A DNA stretch of 20,870 nt from JADGGV01 sp035715725. GTDB taxonomy: Bacteria > Gemmatimonadota > Gemmatimonadetes > Longimicrobiales > RSA9. The translations under genes were made by a program, and so were the position numbers. Below, in pieces: positions 14,639-20,870 of the stretch (positions are counted from its first letter, which is position 1; each line of letters begins with the position of its first letter). A model generated the notes under the pieces. That model searched no databases and was not told the origin of the DNA. It saw only the letters and a list, made by a program, of their open reading frames with translations. The stretch covers positions 1-20,870 of the forward strand of contig DASTKT010000117.1 of assembly GCA_035715725.1 (NCBI GenBank), given 5' to 3'.

Positions 14639-15214
14639 TCACTCGCCGCGCGACGACCACTCGCCGCTGGACGGGTTCCAGCCGCTCGTGCGGCTGGCGC
14701 GCATGTAGCGCCAGAAGCGCTCGGCATCCGCGCGGCTGAGCGCCCCGACCACCTTCGGCGCGGGCGCCGCCTCCTCGGGAGCCGCGGCGGCGAAGTCCCG
14801 CCCCTCGAGCGGCGGCGCCGCGCCTTCCTCCAGCCGCGGCGCCTGCCGGCAGCGGAAGCAGACCACGCCCTGCGGCATGTGCAGCAGGGCGCCGCGCCGG
14901 ATGGTGACGGCGCCGCCGCAGCGCGGGCACACGCCGCTCATCGAGCGCACCGTGTACTCCGCCAGGAGATGACGCCTTGCCCAGTAGGCGCTCCAGAGCA
15001 GCGTGAGTACGCCCCACTCGACGTGCGGCGGGAGCAGCGTGGCGACCGGCACCGTCGCGACGCCCGCGGCGAAAACGAGCAGCGCGATGCCGATGCGCTT
15101 CCACCGGGGCCGCGGCGCGACCTCCAGCTCCGCGGGCGTGACGGTGAAGCCGAGCAGCGAGAGTCGGGTCGTGAGGCGAAGCGCGCGGGCGTCCGCCGGC
15201 CGAGTCGCGTTCAT
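14639..15214 (-). CDS. Membrane protein with zinc ribbon, unknown function
   Basis: A 191-residue protein. Two hydrophobic segments (about 40-61, IGIALLVFAAGVATVPVATLL, and 65-79, VEWGVLTLLWSAYWA) are followed by a four-cysteine zinc ribbon: C96-x-x-C99 in VCPRCGG and C119-x-x-C122 in VCFRCRQ. The C-terminus (about 128-191) is Ala/Pro/Glu-rich and ends in a polar segment with ERFWRYMRASRTSGWNP. The start at 15214 is well supported by AGGAGGA (15224-15218) 3 bases upstream. It lies upstream of the SDR gene in the same orientation and diverges from the glucosidase. No named family is recognised; a metal-binding or protein-interaction role at the membrane is only a guess. Confidence 0.82.
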   Translation of the reverse strand: MNATRPADARALRLTTRLSLLGFTVTPAELEVAPRPRWKRIGIALLVFAAGVATVPVATLLPPHVEWGVLTLLWSAYWARRHLLAEYTVRSMSGVCPRCGGAVTIRRGALLHMPQGVVCFRCRQAPRLEEGAAPPLEGRDFAAAAPEEAAPAPKVVGALSRADAERFWRYMRASRTSGWNPSSGEWSSRGE

Positions 15215-15336
15215 GGGTCCTCCTACCCCGCGCCGCCGCGGCGCGTGCTGGGCCCGCGGACGCGGGCCGCGCCGGCGGCGCCGGGAATGGTAACACCACG
15301 GAGGGACGGGGAACGAGGTTCGAACGACCCATGCCG

Positions 15337-15355
15337 GCGGATCGGTCCGATCCGC
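15337..15355. promoter_or_regulatory. 19-base palindrome GCGGATCGG-T-CCGATCCGC, possible operator
   Basis: Both 9-base arms are perfectly complementary around one central base. An odd-length palindrome in a divergent promoter region before a sugar-hydrolase gene is the usual look of an operator for a dimeric repressor (LacI, GntR or TetR type). No regulator gene is adjacent in the window. Confidence 0.4.
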
Positions 15356-15357
15356 GC

Positions 15358-15394
15358 CCGCCTCCGCCGCCGAAGCGGCCGGCGGCGGAGGCGG
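15358..15394. repeat. Hairpin with 14-bp perfect stem in the glucosidase upstream region
   Basis: Arms 15358-15371 and 15381-15394 pair perfectly around a 9-base loop. It sits 225 bases before the glucosidase start, directly beside the 19-base palindrome. It could be leader RNA structure or a terminator of unidentified transcription; no T-run is present. Confidence 0.55.
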
Positions 15395-15619
15395 ACGCGG
15401 CGGCGCAGGCGGGAAAGACCGAGCGGGGCTCCCGGATGTTGTCCGAGTATCCCGCCGCGCGCGCACTGCCCTTCCCGGGGCCGGTGCTCCTGTCGGTGAA
15501 GAACGCGAATGTCCCGGCGCGCGCACCGCCCGCCGGGCCGGCCGATGCGCAACGGGACGGGTCTTGCAGCGGCAGGACCCGGAGCGGAGCGGCGGACACG
15601 GCTTCCGGGGGGAAGAGGG

Positions 15620-17212
<1,593 letters not shown>

Positions 17213-17216
17213 GCGA

Positions 17217-17239
17217 GGCCGGCGCGAGCGCCGCCGGCC
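17217..17239 (+). terminator. Hairpin between the glucosidase and pgm
   Basis: Arms GGCCGGCG (17217-17224) and CGCCGGCC (17232-17239) pair around a 7-base loop, starting 4 bases after the glucosidase stop. No T-run follows. It may partly terminate or process the transcript before pgm. Confidence 0.4.
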
Positions 17240-17268
17240 CCACGGGCCCCGAACCGACCAGGAGGACC

Positions 17269-18912
<1,644 letters not shown>

Positions 18913-19118
18913 GACGCGGGCGGGCGGCGGTCCGGCGCGTCGGCGACCTCGGGGGAAAACCATCCTGTCGATCAGACTCCGTTCGAGGCCGGCTTCGCGC
19001 AGCCACACCGCGCATCCCTGACGCGCATCCGCACCGCCGAACCCCCGGCCCGATCCATGCCTCAGGACCGCGGCGCGCCGCTCGGCGGCACGAACCCATC
19101 CGACCGGGGAGCCGGACC

Positions 19119-20822
19119 ATGGACACGTCCATCGCCGGGATCGTCTGCGACGCGTTCGCCGAGTACAAGACGCGCTTCGAGGAGATCACCCGCCGGGCGC
19201 GCGTCCGCTTCGAGCAGCGCGACTGGGGCGGGATGCTCGCCGACCACCAGGCCCGGCTGCTCCTCTACGGCGAGATCGTGCAGCGGACGGTGGCGATGCT
19301 GCGCCAGCGGCTGGGCGAGCCGCCGGAGCGGGCGGGCGGCGACATCAAGGCGGCGTACGCGCGGCACTGCGCCGGCCGGCCGGACCGCGAGCTGGCGGAA
19401 ACGTTCTACAACTCGGTGCTGCGCCGCGTCTACGCCGTGGTCGGCGTGGACCGCGCGCTGGAGTTCGTGGGCGACGAGGTGTCGACCCCCCACGAGGGCG
19501 ACGAGGGCACGTACCGCCGCTACGGCGTGCGCGAGGGGATCGAGGCGGCGCTGCGGCGCATCCTGTGGGACCTGCCGGTCGCGGCGCGCTGGGCCGACCT
19601 GGACGGGGACGCCGCCCGCGCCGCGCGGCGCATCGAGGCGGAGCTCGCGTCCCCGCGCGCCGTCGACGCCATCGACGTCCTGGCCCCGCTCTTCTACCGC
19701 AACAAGGGCGCGTACGTCGTCGGGCGGATCTGCCGGGGCGACGAGTCGATCCCGCTCGTCCTCGCGCTGCTGCACCCGGCGGACGGCGTGGTGGTGGACG
19801 CCGTGCTCCTGAGCGCCGACGAGACGAGCGTCGTCTTCGGCTTCACGCGCTCGTACTTCCACGTGGAGGCGGCGCGGCCGAGCGCGGTCGTCGACTTCCT
19901 GCGCTCGCTCATGCCGCACCGGCGGCCGGACGAGCTGTACACCGCGATCGGCTACAACCGGCACGGCAAGACGGAGCTGTACCGCGCGCTCATGCGCCAC
20001 CTCGCGGAGACGGACGCCCGCTTCGAGCCGGCGCCCGGCGCGCGAGGCATGGTCATGAGCGTGTTCACGCTGCCGAGCTTCAACGTCGTCTTCAAGCTGA
20101 TCAAGGACCGGTTCGCGGCGCCGAAGCGGATCACGCGGAGCGGCGTGATCGAGAAGTACCAGTTCATCTTCGTGCGCGACCGCGTCGGCCGGCTCGCGGA
20201 CGCGCAGCCGTTCGAGCGGCTGGAGTTCCGCCGGGAGAGCTTCTCGGAGGAGCTGCTGAAGGAGTTCCGGGGGGTGGCCGCGAAGACCGTGAGCATCGAC
20301 GACAGCCGCGTCGTCCTCGAGCACCTCTACACCGAGCGCCGCGTGGTCCCGCTCAACCTGTACATGGCCGAGACCACCGGCCCGGCCGCGCTGGACGCCA
20401 TCCTCGACTACGGGCAGGCCATCAAGGACCTCGCCGTCGCCAACATCTTCCCCGGCGACATGCTGCTGAAGAACTTCGGCGTCACCCGCCACGGCCGCGT
20501 CATCTTCTACGACTACGACGAGGTCGACCTGCTGACGAACATGACGTTCCGCGACATGCCCGCGCCGCGGGACGACATGGAGGCGATGTCCGACACGCCC
20601 TGGTTCCACGTCGGCGAGCACGACGTCTTCCCCGAGGAGTTCCCGCGCTTCCTCGGCGTGCCCGCCCCGCTGCGCGCGGCCTTCCACGACGTCCATGGCG
20701 ACCTCTTCACCGTCGGCTTCTGGCGCGGCATGCAGGAGCGGGTGCGCGCGGGCGAGATCGTCGACTTCTTCCCGTACAAGCCGGAGCGGCGGCTGCGGCG
20801 CGGCGAGCGGCGGGCGGCGTAG
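19119..20822 (+). CDS. aceK: Isocitrate dehydrogenase kinase/phosphatase
   Basis: A 567-residue protein (E. coli AceK has 578). AceK phosphorylates isocitrate dehydrogenase, turning it off so that isocitrate enters the glyoxylate shunt, and also reverses this. The N-terminal half is the regulatory domain (AFAEYKTRFEEITRRARVRFEQRDW at its start). The ATP loop is APGARGMVMSVFTLPSF (about 306-322), followed by K326 in VFKLIKDRF. The catalytic loop NIFPGDMLLKNFGVTRHG contains D447, and the metal-binding D465 is in FYDYDE; these match E. coli K336, D457 and D475 with a constant shift of 10. The ATG at 19119 follows GGGGAG (19106-19111) at 7 bases; the frame is open upstream but overlaps pgm antisense-like. 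In enterobacteria aceK follows aceB-aceA; here it stands beside pgm without either. Confidence 0.96.
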   Translation: MDTSIAGIVCDAFAEYKTRFEEITRRARVRFEQRDWGGMLADHQARLLLYGEIVQRTVAMLRQRLGEPPERAGGDIKAAYARHCAGRPDRELAETFYNSVLRRVYAVVGVDRALEFVGDEVSTPHEGDEGTYRRYGVREGIEAALRRILWDLPVAARWADLDGDAARAARRIEAELASPRAVDAIDVLAPLFYRNKGAYVVGRICRGDESIPLVLALLHPADGVVVDAVLLSADETSVVFGFTRSYFHVEAARPSAVVDFLRSLMPHRRPDELYTAIGYNRHGKTELYRALMRHLAETDARFEPAPGARGMVMSVFTLPSFNVVFKLIKDRFAAPKRITRSGVIEKYQFIFVRDRVGRLADAQPFERLEFRRESFSEELLKEFRGVAAKTVSIDDSRVVLEHLYTERRVVPLNLYMAETTGPAALDAILDYGQAIKDLAVANIFPGDMLLKNFGVTRHGRVIFYDYDEVDLLTNMTFRDMPAPRDDMEAMSDTPWFHVGEHDVFPEEFPRFLGVPAPLRAAFHDVHGDLFTVGFWRGMQERVRAGEIVDFFPYKPERRLRRGERRAA

Positions 20823-20870
20823 GCCGGGCGCGGGGGGCGGACGCGTTCGCGGGAACGGCTACGACTTCGG
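20823..20870. other. Right window edge, no feature seen
   Basis: 48 GC-rich bases after the aceK stop. No hairpin with a T-run and no start of another gene can be supported. Confidence 0.5.

Larger units (their letters stand above)
15215..15619. promoter_or_regulatory. Divergent intergenic region before the alpha-glucosidase
   Basis: 405 bases with no supported gene. It should hold the promoters of the zinc-ribbon gene and the alpha-glucosidase. Two structures stand out: a 19-base palindrome (15337-15355) and, three bases later, a 14-bp-stem hairpin (15358-15394). No clear -35/-10 pair was seen. Confidence 0.5.

Noticed and set aside
18913..19118. Terminator or small RNA between pgm and aceK
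   Set aside because: Only a short A-run (GGGGGAAAACC) stands out; no stable hairpin followed by T bases was found.

Overview
This is a very GC-rich bacterial window (roughly 70% G+C or more, with strong G/C bias at third codon positions, which is why long spurious antisense frames run opposite nearly every gene). Several features suggest a Gemmatimonadota-like soil or freshwater bacterium: a secreted sortilin/BNR-type propeller protein, secreted 'AQAPRV.IHAAR..DGRG' amidohydrolases, a PQQ-type dehydrogenase and intergenic arrays of GC hairpins. That placement is inferred from protein flavour only. No rRNA or tRNA gene was seen.

Region 1 (1-8426, all minus strand) encodes exported proteins. 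The likely transcription order begins at 8426 with amidohydrolase 2. A PQQ-type dehydrogenase follows, its GTG start overlapping the previous stop by one base. Next come a small three-helix membrane protein and amidohydrolase 1, a paralogue of the first gene. After a gap lie an L,D-transpeptidase (YkuD) and a BNR-repeat protein that runs off the left edge. Together they look like an envelope/periplasm set: oxidation of a sugar or alcohol, hydrolysis of amide or cyclic-amide compounds, and peptidoglycan cross-linking.

Region 2 (8427-13548) carries signalling genes and the most unusual DNA. A soluble GAF-PAS-GAF histidine kinase (+) and an EAL-HDOD protein (-) converge. Between them is a stand-alone S23-type four-helix-bundle gene, enclosed by two mirror-image arrays of short hairpins. 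Nearly all these hairpins have three-base loops and are joined by a common linker close to ACGCTtCGCTGTc. Each array begins with a perfect 26-27 bp palindrome that copies the last codons and stop codon of its flanking gene plus exactly 8 further bases, then a 3-base loop. Each array ends, facing the four-helix-bundle gene, in the same 86-base sequence (82/86 identical, inverted). This is the best candidate in the window for an undescribed system.

Region 3 (13786-15214, minus) holds a zinc-ribbon membrane protein followed by a short-chain dehydrogenase.

Region 4 (15620-20822, plus) is central carbon metabolism: a GH13 alpha-glucosidase, phosphoglucomutase (pgm) and isocitrate dehydrogenase kinase/phosphatase (aceK). 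Glucosidase and Pgm would link alpha-glucoside breakdown to glucose-1-P/glucose-6-P. AceK controls the branch between the TCA cycle and the glyoxylate shunt, although no isocitrate lyase or malate synthase gene lies in the window.
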